A stretch of 64,000 nt of DNA from Deltaproteobacteria bacterium (GTDB lineage Bacteria; Desulfobacterota; Binatia; UBA9968), in contig VGTH01000003.1 of NCBI GenBank assembly GCA_016874755.1, positions 1 through 64,000 of the forward strand. The letters run 5' to 3'. Position numbers and translations under genes: made by a program. Below, piece by piece: positions 34,467 through 43,520 of this stretch (its first letter is position 1; every line of letters starts with the position of its first letter). The notes below the pieces were generated by a model. It ran no database searches. It was not told the DNA's origin and saw only the letters and a list, made by a program, of their open reading frames with translations.

Positions 34467-35564
34467 TTGATGAAAGCCATCGCCGTTACGCCCGCAAAAA
34501 AATCGGTCAGTCTGATCAATCAGCACGAACCGCGTATCGAGTCTCCCACTGATGTCAAACTGCGCATGATCGAAGCCGGCGTCTGCGGCACCGACCGGGA
34601 AATCTGCGCTTCTGAATACGGCACGCCGCCGAGCGGCTTCGACGACCTGGTTATCGGCCACGAGTCGCTTGGCGAGGTCGTCGAAGTGGGCGCAAAAGTA
34701 ACCCGAGTCAAAGTCGGTGATATCGTCGTGCCGATGGTGCGCCGCCCCTGCCCGCACGACCACTGCGCCGCGTGCCGCGCCGAACGCCAAGACTTCTGCT
34801 TCACCGGTGATTTTACTGAGCGCGGCATCAAAGAACACCACGGTTTCATGGCGCAGTTCATCGTCGACGACGAGAAATATATGAATCCGGTGCCGCAAAA
34901 CCTGCGCGACGTCGCCGTCCTCGTCGAACCGCTAACGATTGCAGAGAAGGGCATGGCCTAGGTGTGGGACATCCAAGAACGCTTGCCCTGGGGCAAAGCC
35001 AAAGCTGGCTCGCACCGAGCCGTGGTGCTGGGCGCCGGCCCAGTTGGATTGCTGGGCGCAATGGCGTTGGTCAAAGCCGGCTTCGACACCGCCGTATATG
35101 CCCGCGAACCGGCCCCCAACTCAAAAAGCTGCGTGGTTGAAATGATCGGCGCCAAGTACTTCTCCGCGCAAACCCATTCACTGGAGGCGCTCGCCGGAGC
35201 CGTCGGCAATATCGATCTCGTCTACGAAGCCACCGGAGCATCCAAGCTGGCCTTCGACATGGTGCAGTATCTGGGCATGAACGGCATTTTTATCTTCACC
35301 GGCGTCCCCGGACGCAAAGGGCCGGTGCAGATCGACACCGATTTGATGATGCGCAATTTGGTGCTCAAAAATCAGGTCATCTTCGGCACAGTCAACGCTG
35401 GCCGCGGCACTTTCGAAGACGCGATCCGCGACCTGACAGCTTTCAACACCCGTTGGCCCGACGCCGTGAAGTCGGTGATCAGCGGCCGCTTCCAAATGGA
35501 AGATCACCACGACCTTCTGGTCGGCAAGGCAACCGGTATCAAGAACGTGATCAAGCTCAATTGA
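34467..35564 (+). pseudogene. Glucose-1-dehydrogenase-like zinc MDR, split by an in-frame TAG
   Basis: The frame encodes 365 residues if the TAG at 34959-34961 is passed. The first part (to residue 164) has the GroES-like catalytic fold with EAGVCGTDREIC and the structural-zinc cysteines (CPHDHCAACRAERQDFC); the second has the Rossmann fold (AVVLGAGPVGLLGAMA). Size and C-terminus suit the archaeal-type glucose dehydrogenase family (NAD(P)-dependent oxidation of aldoses). The stop lies in the linker helix before the Rossmann fold. A GTG follows immediately and AGAAGG lies 11 bases before it, so re-initiation giving a two-chain enzyme is conceivable. A single nonsense change (for example CAG or GAG to TAG) is simpler. 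Confidence 0.75.
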
Positions 35565-35569
35565 TCGTG

Positions 35570-35640
35570 CTCGTGTTTCGTATTTGTAGTCGTCACTCCG
35601 AACCGAGCACGAGCCACGAGCGACGATTCCTGCATCGTTC
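35570..35640. repeat. Intergenic palindrome (CGTGCTCGTG type)
   Basis: ATCGTGCTCGTGTTTCGTA on the left and CGAGCACGAGCCACGAGCGA on the right form an imperfect dyad directly behind the dehydrogenase. A half-copy of the same words is behind the LLM gene at 57051-57070. Confidence 0.5.
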
Positions 35641-35666
35641 TAGCCGCATCCGTCATCCAATAGCGC

Positions 35667-36455
35667 GTGACCGACGCGCTCAGAAATCATTGGCCGGAAT
35701 ACTTGATCGAAGGCGCCTGCCTCGGCCTGTTCATGATTTCGGCCTTCAGTTTCGGCGCGTTGCTCGAGCACCCGGACTCGCCCATTCATCAAGCATTGCC
35801 TAATCCGCTATTGCGCCGGTTTCTCATGGGCCTGGCGATGGGCGGTACCGCTATAAGCATTATCTATTCGCCCTGGGGCAAGCGCTCCGGGGCGCACACC
35901 AATCCTTCGACAACACTGACCTTTTTTCGGCTCGGCAAAGTAAAGAAATGGGACGCGGTCTTCTACATCGTCGCGCAGTTTGTCGGCGGCGCGGTCGGCG
36001 CCTCGCTGGCCGCGCTCATGCTCATGCAGTGGGCAAGTCATCCATCAGTGCACTACGTCGTCACCGCGCCGGGGCACACCGGAGTTGCCGTGGCGTTCCT
36101 TGCTGAAGTCGCCATCACGTTCATTCTCATGACGGTGATTCTCCATGTGTCGAATAATCCGCAGCTGCACAAGCTCACCGGCCTATGCGCCGGCGCATTG
36201 GTCGCGACTTACATCACCTTTGAAGCGCCGCTCTCGGGTATGAGCATGAATCCGGCGCGGAGCTTTGCCTCGGCGGTGCCCGCACACCATTGGCTGCATT
36301 TGTGGATTTATTTCACGGCACCCGTGCTCGGCATGCTGGCCGCTGCTGAAGTCTATCTCCGCCGCAATCGTGCCGTCGCGTGCGCCAAGCTGCACCATGA
36401 AAATTCTCAGCGTTGCATCTTTTGCGGCAAACCAGCCATCAAATTGCCATCGTAG
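35667..36455 (+). CDS. MIP-family channel (aquaporin-like) with a Cys-rich tail
   Basis: 262 residues with six helices and both half-helix motifs: NPS in HTNPSTTLTF and NPA in SMNPARSFASA. NPS at the first site is a variant seen in some bacterial and plant MIP proteins. The selectivity filter cannot be read safely. After the last helix a 25-residue cytoplasmic tail holds CAKLHH and CIFCGKP, a possible zinc site that is not part of the family. The start is GTG at 35667. The TPR lipoprotein gene follows 20 bases later. Confidence 0.85.
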   Translation: MTDALRNHWPEYLIEGACLGLFMISAFSFGALLEHPDSPIHQALPNPLLRRFLMGLAMGGTAISIIYSPWGKRSGAHTNPSTTLTFFRLGKVKKWDAVFYIVAQFVGGAVGASLAALMLMQWASHPSVHYVVTAPGHTGVAVAFLAEVAITFILMTVILHVSNNPQLHKLTGLCAGALVATYITFEAPLSGMSMNPARSFASAVPAHHWLHLWIYFTAPVLGMLAAAEVYLRRNRAVACAKLHHENSQRCIFCGKPAIKLPS

Positions 36456-36475
36456 TTACAAACAAAGGAGATCTT

Positions 36476-37084
36476 ATGAAGACGATTAAAGTGCTAGCTC
36501 CAGTGTTGCTGTCTGCGGCGATGTTAGCCGGCGGCTGTGCCAGCCTGCAGGTCAGCCAAGACGCCGCGGCCGGTCGCAACGCCCTACAAACCGGCAAGCC
36601 CGAAGACGCGGTGGGCTATCTGCGCCGCGCTGTCGAAGCCAACCCGAACTACGTCCTACCTAATCGTGTGCAAGAGAGCGCTTTAGCTTTTCTTGGGCGC
36701 GCCTACTACGAGGTCGGCAACTTGCCAGAAGCGCGTACGACCTTAGAGCGGGCCGTCGCCCGCGACAAAGAAGATCATTTGGCGCGGCTGTATCTCGGGT
36801 TGACGCTGATCAAAGGCGGCGAGCACGAGCGCGGCAGGCGTGATGCGGAAGCTGGACTAAAGGGCATCAACGATTGGCTTGAATATGTGTCGCATCAGGG
36901 TTACTCCGGCCAATTCTGGGACCCTGGCCGAGCCATCCGCTCGCAGATCCAGCAGGCCCTGGCGGCAATGTTGGCCCCTGCGGACCTCGTCGTTGCCGGC
37001 CAGCGCGTCGGCACGCAATTCGACGAAGAAATCGAAAAGGCCTTGCGCGACGAACAGCGCCATAGCTCCGGCGGCAACAGCTAA
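36476..37084 (+). CDS. TPR-repeat lipoprotein
   Basis: 202 residues from the ATG at 36476, with AAGGAG upstream. The lipobox is MLAGGC (Cys 21), so it is probably an outer- or inner-membrane-anchored periplasmic protein. Residues about 35-125 hold two to three TPR-like units (AVGYLRRAVEANPNY, ALAFLGRAYYEVGNLPEA, ARLYLGLTLIKGGEHERG). TPRs serve as docking surfaces. A strong terminator lies 28 bases behind the stop, so it closes the transcript with the aquaporin gene. Confidence 0.83.
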   Translation: MKTIKVLAPVLLSAAMLAGGCASLQVSQDAAAGRNALQTGKPEDAVGYLRRAVEANPNYVLPNRVQESALAFLGRAYYEVGNLPEARTTLERAVARDKEDHLARLYLGLTLIKGGEHERGRRDAEAGLKGINDWLEYVSHQGYSGQFWDPGRAIRSQIQQALAAMLAPADLVVAGQRVGTQFDEEIEKALRDEQRHSSGGNS

Positions 37085-37111
37085 AACTTCCCAAGGAGTC
37101 TCAACTCTTTA

Positions 37112-37150
37112 GGCTCGTGAAATGGCAGAAACCATTTCACGAGCCTTTTT
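37112..37150 (+). terminator. Rho-independent terminator
   Basis: GGCTCGTGAAATGG (37112-37125) pairs perfectly with CCATTTCACGAGCC (37132-37145) around a 6-base loop and is followed by TTTTT. It ends the aquaporin-lipoprotein transcript. Confidence 0.93.
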
Positions 37151-37261
37151 GCGTTTGCCAACCGCTATCCCGCCTCCGGCCAGCGCATCTTTTTACCCCG
37201 GCGCAGCATCCAATGTGACAATTGGGCAATCCGCAATTCACCCAAAGGACGTAAACTAACG

Positions 37262-38242
37262 ATGAAAGCGCAGGGCGGCGAGATGATCCAAATCACAGCA
37301 CAAAGCGAACTCGAGAACCGCAAACATGAATGGGCCGTAATCCTCGCGGGCGGCGACGGCACCCGGCTAAAATCTTTGACCCGGCAGATCGCCGGCGATG
37401 AACGCCCTAAGCAGTTCTGCTCGGTCATGGGCCGCGGCACGCTCCTTGAAGAAACCCAGCGCCGTGCCGCGCTCGAAATCGAACGCGAGCAAACCCTGTA
37501 CGTCGTCAATCAGCAGCACGAAGCCTACTATTCTCAAATATTCTCGGGCGAATCGATGGATAATCTGGTCGTGCAACCGCGCAACCGCGGCACGGCGCCG
37601 GCGATTCTGTATAGCTTGCTGCGCATCGCGGCCAAGGACCCCAAGGCGGTCGTGGCGTTTTTCCCTTCGGATCATTACATCTCCGACAATCAGAAATTCA
37701 TGGCGCATATTCGCACCGGGTTGAACACGGTCCGACGCCGGGAGGACTTGGTTGTGTTGTTGGGATTGGAACCGGAATCGCCGGAAGTCGAATATGGCTG
37801 GATCGAACCCGCGCATGTGATTCCCGGCAATCGCTAAGTTTTTGGCGTGCGCCGCTTTTGGGAAAAGCCCAATCAAATGCTAGCGCAAGTTCTGCAATTG
37901 CGCGGTTGCCTGTGGAACAGCTTCGTTATGGTGGCGTCCGTCAAAGCGTTGCTCGAAATTATCGAGCAAACGATACCCGAGCTCCATCGCTCGTTCGCTT
38001 GCCTAACGCCGCTGTTTGGCAGCCGCGGCGAGGCCAAAGCGATCCATCGGCTCTACGAACGTCTTGAAGCGGTCAATTTCTCGCACCAGGTTTTAGCCGA
38101 ATGTCCGAAGCGGCTCGCGGTGCTCAAAGTGACCGGCGTCCGTTGGAACGATCTCGGCGAACCCAAGCGGGTCATGGCTTCGCTCAACATGGCAGGCCTG
38201 CGCCCCCATTGGGCGGAGTCTGGTATGCCACAATTCGCATAG
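37262..38242 (+). pseudogene. Mannose-1-phosphate guanylyltransferase-like gene, first tandem copy, nonsense-broken
   Basis: The frame spans 326 codons with one internal TAA at 37835-37837. The first 191 residues have the nucleotidyltransferase signature ILAGGDGTRLKSLTR, ERPKQFC and VVQPRNRGTAPAILY; the rest continues in the same frame with VRRFWEKPNQ and GVRWNDLGEPKR. In the second copy the codon equal to TAA is CAA (Gln), so one C-to-T change broke the gene. From about 37848 to 38215 this copy is nearly identical to the second, while the front half is far more diverged. The 191-residue fragment might still bind nucleotide, but the sugar-binding half is lost. Confidence 0.85.
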
Positions 38243-38466
38243 CTCCAGACACTCATCTTCTTGCCGATGGTACCCGCCTGAGGCGCGGGGAATATTGGAT
38301 TCAACCTAGCGGGACTTGGTTGGCCCCGACATTGCTGCACTGTGCCGCAAGAAGGACTCATTTCAACGGATCGGTGCCCAAGCGGCCACAATCATTGGCT
38401 TGCTGCTCAGTCGACGCTCTGGCGCTGTTAAAATATTGACGGATTGTCAAACTCTTGGGTGTGATC

Positions 38467-39396
38467 ATGCCTGACAAAAGCGAATGGTGTGTGATCCTTG
38501 CCGGCGGCGACGGTACCCGCCTAAGATCGCTAACGCGCAAGATTTCAGGCGACGAACGACCCAAACAATTCTGCTCGGTTCTTGGCCCGGAAACCTTGTT
38601 GGAGCAAACCCAGCGCCGCACGCGCCTCGTGGTCGCTGATGAAAGAACCCTGTTTGTCGTCAATCAAACTCACACAGCCTTCTACGCGCCTATCTTGGCG
38701 CAACACGCCGTTGACAATCTTGTTGTGCAGCCTCGCAACCGCGGCACGGCGCCGGCAATCCTCTATAGCCTGCTGCGTATCGCGACCGTCGACCCCAAAG
38801 CCGCGGTGGCATTCGTTCCATCCGATCATTACGTTTCCGATGACACTAGGTTCATGGCGCACATCCGTGAGGCGTTCACCATCATACACTCCGACGCGGA
38901 TAAGCTAATCCTATTGGGCGTCGAGCCGGAGCACCCTGAAACCGAGTACGGCTGGATCGAACCGGCGGCAAATATCCCGGGCCATCCCCAAGTCTCAGGC
39001 GTGCGCCGCTTTTGGGAAAAGCCCAATCAAACGCTAGCGCAAGTTCTGCAATTGCGCGGTTGCCTGTGGAACAGCTTCGTTATGGTGGCGTCCGTCAAAG
39101 TGTTGCTCGAAATTATCGCGCAAACGATACCCGATCTCTATCGCTCGTTTGATTGCCTAACGCCACTGTTTGGCAGCCGCGGCGAGGCCAAAGCGATCCA
39201 TCGGCTCTACGAGCTCCTCGAAGAGGTCAATTTCTCACACCAGGTTTTAGCGGCATGTCCGAAGCGGCTCGCGGTGCTCAAAGTGACCGGCGTCCGTTGG
39301 AACGATCTCGGCGAACCCAAGCGGGTCATGGCTTCGCTCGATATGGCAGGCCTGCACCCCCATTGGGCGGAAACCCCAGTGCCGCAGTTTGTCTAA
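38467..39396 (+). CDS. Mannose-1-phosphate guanylyltransferase-like enzyme, intact second copy
   Basis: 309 residues from the ATG at 38467; TTG and GTG codons just upstream are alternatives, and no clear ribosome binding site is seen. It holds the NTP-binding ILAGGDGTRLRSLTR, ERPKQFCSV, the PSDHYVSDD loop with the metal Asp, EYGWIEPA and FWEKPNQ. The family makes GDP-mannose (or another NDP-sugar) from the sugar 1-phosphate for polysaccharides. It is shorter than two-domain ManC and lacks the isomerase part. It is the only working copy here and lies 224 bases behind the broken one. Confidence 0.88.
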   Translation: MPDKSEWCVILAGGDGTRLRSLTRKISGDERPKQFCSVLGPETLLEQTQRRTRLVVADERTLFVVNQTHTAFYAPILAQHAVDNLVVQPRNRGTAPAILYSLLRIATVDPKAAVAFVPSDHYVSDDTRFMAHIREAFTIIHSDADKLILLGVEPEHPETEYGWIEPAANIPGHPQVSGVRRFWEKPNQTLAQVLQLRGCLWNSFVMVASVKVLLEIIAQTIPDLYRSFDCLTPLFGSRGEAKAIHRLYELLEEVNFSHQVLAACPKRLAVLKVTGVRWNDLGEPKRVMASLDMAGLHPHWAETPVPQFV

Positions 39397-39399
39397 GCT

Positions 39400-40803
39400 C
39401 TAAGATAGCTTGTCGGCCCACTTGCCCAGTATGCGCTGGCGCAATTCTTGGCTCGAGCGCGACACCTGCGGAAAAGTGTCTTTCCATTCGTATGGGCGCG
39501 TCGCGTCGATGATCGCACGCGAGTTAAAACCCTTATGATCTTTGTGGATGATCGGATCGAGTGGCCCGCTCCAGCAGCGGCGCAGGATTTCGATATCCTG
39601 CACCGGGTCGGAGCGCGTGCACACCGCCCAGAGCACTGCGTTCAAGTCGGTCGGGGCGATGTCATCGTCGACGACGACGGTGTAGCGGCCTAGATACGCT
39701 GCAGCGTGACATTCTGTCGCGATGAGTCCAGCTTGGCGGGCGTGGCCCGGATAGCGCTGTTTGATGGAAATCACCAAAAACAAATAGGCCGCGCCGGCCG
39801 CTTCGTGATACCAGACGCCGCGCACGTCCGGCACACCGGCGGCTTCGAGATCGTCCCACACCAACGCGGCTTTCAGCGGCGCGCGCCATTTGCGCGTATA
39901 GCCGAGCAGGATCGGATCGTTGCGATGCATTACTTGCTTGATCTTGACGATCGGCTCGGGCCGCGAGGAACTGCCGTAGTAGCCGGTCCACTCGCCGAAC
40001 GGCCCTTCGATTTTCTCCGGGCCGGGCACGCACTCGCCTTCTAAAACGATTTCCGCCGCCGCAGGGATCGGCAGGCCGGTGAACTCGCCTTTGAGCACGT
40101 CGACTGGCTCGCCTTGAATGCCGCCGATGAAATCGTACTCGCAAACGCCGTAGGGAACTTCCAACGCACCCGCGAGAAAAATCAGCGGGTCATGGCCAAC
40201 CGAGATGGCGACTTTGAACGGCTCACCGCGGGCAAAGGCTTTGTCGCGATGAATCCGCCCGTGGCGTCCGGGAGCAATATAAAAACCGACGGTGTTTTCG
40301 TCGTGGATCATCACCCGCGCCGTGCCGAGATTGGTCCAACCCTCTTCAGGATCGTGGGTAATATTGACGCTGCCGGTGCCAATGTAGCGGCCACCGTCCA
40401 GCTCAAACCAGCGCGGCGTCGGGAATCTCAGAATGTTAACATCGTTGCCGCGCTGAACGTTCTCCAGCACCGCACCATCCTTCACGAAACGCGGCGGAAT
40501 ATGCTTCAGCACGCGTGAGCGCCTGCGCCACTCGGAGACGAATTCCATGGCGGTTAGATTCTGCGGCATGCCCAAGCTCAACCCGAGGCGTTTTGTCGAG
40601 CCCAGTGAATTCACCAAGACGCGATAGCCTTTGGGATAGCCCTTCACGGCATCGAACAGCACCGCCGGCGAGCTACCCCGCTCATTCACAATGTCCGCCA
40701 CGCCGCCGATTTCCAAATCCCAATCGGCGCCATCGATGTTTCTGATTTCGCCGAGCTTGTCGGCTTCGTTGAGCCAGCTTCTTAAGCCGTCGGGTTGTTT
40801 CAT
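39400..40803 (-). CDS. UbiD-family decarboxylase
   Basis: 467 residues. UbiD enzymes use prenylated FMN to decarboxylate (or carboxylate) aromatic and unsaturated acids. Family blocks seen: the N-terminal LRSWLNEADKLGEI, GTGSVNITHDPEEGWTNLG, ARVMIHDENTVGFYIAPGRH, GPFGEWTGYYG, and a C-terminal VVVDDDIAPTDLNAVLWAV. It is the last gene of the long minus-strand run that encodes transport and molybdenum-hydroxylase functions, so it probably acts on a product of that hydroxylase. The partner flavin prenyltransferase UbiX is not in the window. Confidence 0.9.
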   Translation of the reverse strand: MKQPDGLRSWLNEADKLGEIRNIDGADWDLEIGGVADIVNERGSSPAVLFDAVKGYPKGYRVLVNSLGSTKRLGLSLGMPQNLTAMEFVSEWRRRSRVLKHIPPRFVKDGAVLENVQRGNDVNILRFPTPRWFELDGGRYIGTGSVNITHDPEEGWTNLGTARVMIHDENTVGFYIAPGRHGRIHRDKAFARGEPFKVAISVGHDPLIFLAGALEVPYGVCEYDFIGGIQGEPVDVLKGEFTGLPIPAAAEIVLEGECVPGPEKIEGPFGEWTGYYGSSSRPEPIVKIKQVMHRNDPILLGYTRKWRAPLKAALVWDDLEAAGVPDVRGVWYHEAAGAAYLFLVISIKQRYPGHARQAGLIATECHAAAYLGRYTVVVDDDIAPTDLNAVLWAVCTRSDPVQDIEILRRCWSGPLDPIIHKDHKGFNSRAIIDATRPYEWKDTFPQVSRSSQELRQRILGKWADKLS

Positions 40804-40804
40804 C

Positions 40805-40912
40805 TCTTAGCTCCTGAACTGGTTCAAACCGTTCAACCGCTGCGCTCCGTTCAATCACTTCGTTCCGTTCAAACCGTCTTCGGAAGTTCAAACCGCCTCA
40901 ACTTCCGCCTTC
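40805..40912. repeat. Degenerate GTTCAA-rich repeat
   Basis: Repeated words (GGTTCAAACCGTTCAACCGC, TCCGTTCAAACCGTCTTCGG) fill the gap before the UbiD gene. The spacing is irregular, so it is not a CRISPR. Related words stand at 57085-57130. Confidence 0.55.
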
Positions 40913-40948
40913 TTCTCCCGCGCCGCGGAAGAAGAGAAGCCCAAGAAT

Positions 40949-41917
40949 TTACCGTCCTTTGATCCCAAGTTCCCGTTGCACCTCGCGCAATAGCGTCAGA
41001 TCAGACACCTCGCTCAGCGCCATCTCGCGGCTGATATTCGCCTCGGCGCGCGCCTGCTCCAGCACCAGACGCAAACCGCTCTCCGGGATCATGCCATCGG
41101 CATTGAACACTTTCACCGCCGAGTCGTACGCCGAGGCGGCGGAGCTGCGATCCGTGCGTCCCCAGGCGGCGAGGATTTGAATCGATTCGTCGCGGTTTTC
41201 GCGGATGAATCGATTGGCGCGCACGAAGGCTTTGAGAGTGCGTTTTACTTCGTCGGGTTTCTCAGCGATTTTTTTGGCATTCACCCCGAGCCCAACGAAG
41301 GGAAACGTAAAGATCTCGTAGGCACGAGCGAGAATATTGAACCCAGCTTTTCTGCCCTCGGCATCGGCCGGCGGTGCGATCACCGCGACATCGACGATGC
41401 CCTCTTTCAAAGCCGCAAAGCGAGCGCGGTCAGGTCCTAGCGCAACGATCTTCATTTGCTTGTCGGGATCGACGCCGTAGTGCTTGATCATCATGCGCCC
41501 GGCGATATCGTCCGACGCGCCGTAGGAGCCGATCGCCATGGTCTTGCCGCGCAGCTCTTTGACCGCCTTGTACTCGGGGCGGGCGATGAGCGCATGGGTC
41601 GAACCGTCGATGAAGCTCGCCACCACGCGCAGGGGCATACCGCGCACCGCCGCACGCACCACCGAGCCGAAGACCGTCGTGTAGTCTATGTCACCGCTCG
41701 CCAGCGCGGTGATCGACACCGGCGGCCGCATGGCGATGATTTCCGGTTCCAAGCCTTCGTCTTTGAAGTAGCCTTTCTTAGCGGCCACGCCGGCGGTCAT
41801 AAAGGAAACGTTGAAGTTCGCCACGGCGATACGAATCTTGTCGGCGGCTAACGCCTGCGGCCAATTGGCACACACCAATGCCAAGGTTACAAATAGAACC
41901 GGAAAGATTTTTCTCAT
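40949..41917 (-). CDS. NMT1/THI5-like ABC solute-binding protein
   Basis: 322 residues. A signal peptide (MRKIFPVLFVTLALVCANWP, cut after ALAA) is followed by a two-lobe periplasmic binding fold of the NMT1/THI5/TauA kind (KIRIAVANFNVSFMTAGVAA; TTVFGSVVRAAVRGMPLRVV; KELRGKTMAIGSYGASDDI). Such proteins bring thiamine precursors, taurine, sulfonates, aromatic acids or nitriles to an ABC importer. No permease or ATPase is adjacent. It lies between the FeS subunit gene (7 bases) and UbiD, so its ligand is probably the substrate of that pathway. Confidence 0.88.
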   Translation of the reverse strand: MRKIFPVLFVTLALVCANWPQALAADKIRIAVANFNVSFMTAGVAAKKGYFKDEGLEPEIIAMRPPVSITALASGDIDYTTVFGSVVRAAVRGMPLRVVASFIDGSTHALIARPEYKAVKELRGKTMAIGSYGASDDIAGRMMIKHYGVDPDKQMKIVALGPDRARFAALKEGIVDVAVIAPPADAEGRKAGFNILARAYEIFTFPFVGLGVNAKKIAEKPDEVKRTLKAFVRANRFIRENRDESIQILAAWGRTDRSSAASAYDSAVKVFNADGMIPESGLRLVLEQARAEANISREMALSEVSDLTLLREVQRELGIKGR

Positions 41918-41924
41918 TCAGATT

Positions 41925-42416
41925 TCAGCCCTTCGGATGGGATTGCGCCTGCGCAGCTTCAAGTATCGATTGAGCGATGGCGCCGTAGGCGCCGCAGCGG
42001 CAGATGTTGCCGCTGAGCCATTCGGCGATCTGCTCACGGGTGGGGTTCGGGTTTTCGAGGAGAAGGCCCTTTGCCGCCATGATCTGGCCAGGCGTGCAAT
42101 AGCCGCACTGGGCGCCGATGTTGCGAATGAATGCTTCTTGCAGCGGATCGAGCTTGTCGCCTCGGGCGACGCCTTCGATGGTTAGGACAAACTTCCCGTT
42201 GGCTTCGAAGGCCAAATAGTTACAGGAGCTCACGGTGTGGTTGTCGACAAGGACGGTGCAGGCGCCGCAGACTGCCGACTCGCAGGAGCGCTTGGTGCCG
42301 GTGAAATGGATGCGATTACGGAGAAACTCGAGCAACGTTTCTTCGATGGGAACCTCGCCGGACCAGGTGGTGCCGTTGACGGAGACTGAAAGATTAAATC
42401 TTGATTGAGAATTCAT
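41925..42416 (-). CDS. [2Fe-2S] small subunit of a molybdenum hydroxylase (CoxS type)
   Basis: 163 residues from the ATG at 42416; the longer frame adds residues encoded by repeat DNA. The plant-type ferredoxin cluster is CESAVCGACTVLVD with a later SCNYLA Cys, and the second helical cluster is QCGYCTPGQI with NICRCGAYG. It moves electrons from the molybdopterin site to the FAD subunit. It lies 90 bases behind the FAD subunit gene in the same direction and ahead of the binding-protein gene. Confidence 0.93.
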   Translation of the reverse strand: MNSQSRFNLSVSVNGTTWSGEVPIEETLLEFLRNRIHFTGTKRSCESAVCGACTVLVDNHTVSSCNYLAFEANGKFVLTIEGVARGDKLDPLQEAFIRNIGAQCGYCTPGQIMAAKGLLLENPNPTREQIAEWLSGNICRCGAYGAIAQSILEAAQAQSHPKG

Positions 42417-42421
42417 TTTAT

Positions 42422-42500
42422 TGCTTCGGGCCCCGACAATCTCTTCTCCCGCGCGGGCCCCTATCCTAACCTTCCCCCGAGGCGGGGGAAGGAACATACT
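42422..42500. repeat. Intergenic repeat (CTTCCCCCGAGGCGGGGG type)
   Basis: Short GC-rich hairpins (CCCGCGCGGG and CCTTCCCCCGAGGCGGGGGAAGG) lie between the FAD and FeS subunit genes. The second is a 10-bp-arm palindrome at about 42470-42492. Confidence 0.6.
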
Positions 42501-42506
42501 CAGAAC

Positions 42507-43370
42507 TCAGCTCAATGCTTTTTCCACCGCCTCCCCTAATACATCCCCTAGCATCACCGTCGTCATGTAGAGCTTATAATCCGCGCTGCCCAACAAGTCA
42601 TCTACCGGGCGGATCAGTTCACGTAGTTTGCTTTTTTCCTCCGAGATTATGCTCTTCGCACCATCGATCGTCGCACCTTTTATCTTCGCTTCCAGATCCG
42701 TCAATCGCAGCGATTTGGGCCCGACGCAGCCGACAGCAAGGCGCGCCTCTTCAACGGCGCCGCTGTTCATTCGCACCGCCGCCGCCACACCCAGCGTCGG
42801 CCGTTGATAGCGGTGCAGGCGCTGATAGCCGCTCTTCATCCCGCTGGGCAAGAATGGAACCTCGACCTCTACTAGAAGTTCGCTTGGCTGCAAAGCGGTC
42901 GCATACATGTCGACGAAAAAATCGGCGAGCGGCAGTTTGCGCTCACCTTGGCTACTTCCAAGCACAACCGCAGCGTCATGCACTAACAAAACCGTTCCCG
43001 GATCGGAATGGGGATCGTTGAACGCGAGGTTGCCGCCAAGCGTGCCCTGGTTGCGCACACGCACGTTGGCGAGATGCGATTCCGCGTAGGCGAGCGCCGG
43101 TGCATGCTGGCGAATCAAGGGATGGCTCGCCAATTCCTGATGGCTGACGCAGGCGCCAACCCGGATCGCGTTGGTGTCCATAGTGATTCGGTGCAGGCGA
43201 TCGATCTTTTTGACGTCGACTAGGGTTTCTGTTTCAAGCAAGCCGTTGCGTAAAAGGAGCAGCAGCTCCGCACCGCCCGCGTAGATCTTGGCGCCCTCGC
43301 CGAGATCGGCGAGCGCGGCGGACGCTTCGGCGATGGTCGTTGGTTGGATTAGCTGTAGTCGCTGTAACAT
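42507..43370 (-). CDS. FAD-binding medium subunit of a molybdenum hydroxylase (CoxM type)
   Basis: 287 residues. FAD contacts are in KIYAGGAELLLLLRNG and LGGNLAFNDPHSDPG, the second corresponding to the usual TIGGN loop. The C-terminal part is the CO-dehydrogenase-flavoprotein domain (AAAVRMNSGAVEEARLAVG). It takes electrons from the FeS subunit and hands them to an acceptor. Starts MLQRLQLIQPTTIAEASAAL, the usual family start. It follows the first large-subunit gene after 150 bases that hold a palindrome. Confidence 0.93.
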   Translation of the reverse strand: MLQRLQLIQPTTIAEASAALADLGEGAKIYAGGAELLLLLRNGLLETETLVDVKKIDRLHRITMDTNAIRVGACVSHQELASHPLIRQHAPALAYAESHLANVRVRNQGTLGGNLAFNDPHSDPGTVLLVHDAAVVLGSSQGERKLPLADFFVDMYATALQPSELLVEVEVPFLPSGMKSGYQRLHRYQRPTLGVAAAVRMNSGAVEEARLAVGCVGPKSLRLTDLEAKIKGATIDGAKSIISEEKSKLRELIRPVDDLLGSADYKLYMTTVMLGDVLGEAVEKALS

Positions 43371-43397
43371 GTCGTTGTCTCGAAGTTCCGAATCTTA

Positions 43398-43505
43398 CCC
43401 CCTCTCCCTCTGGGAGAGGATCGAGGTGAGGGCGCGTTGTGACACGATTCTGCGACGCTTCGAACGGCCCTCACCCTAGCCCTCTCCCACAGGGCGAGGG
43501 AATCT
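43398..43505. repeat. Intergenic palindrome (CCCTCTCCC type)
   Basis: CCCCTCTCCCTCTGGGAGAG with GAGGTGAGGGCG on the left; CCCTCACC and CCCTCTCCCACAGGGCGAGG on the right. It forms an imperfect dyad of about 105 bases between the large and medium subunit genes. Confidence 0.75.
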
Positions 43506-43520
43506 GAGTTCGGGAAGTCG

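Noticed and set aside
34959-34961. TAG as a pyrrolysine codon
   Set aside because: No sign of Pyl machinery, the position is not a methyltransferase active site, and a single base change explains it.
37835-37837. TAA as a programmed recoding site
   Set aside because: The paralogue has CAA at the same place, so a simple nonsense mutation is enough.
40805-40912. GTTCAA repeats as a CRISPR array
   Set aside because: Units are 8-15 bases, degenerate and without regular spacers; no cas genes are present.
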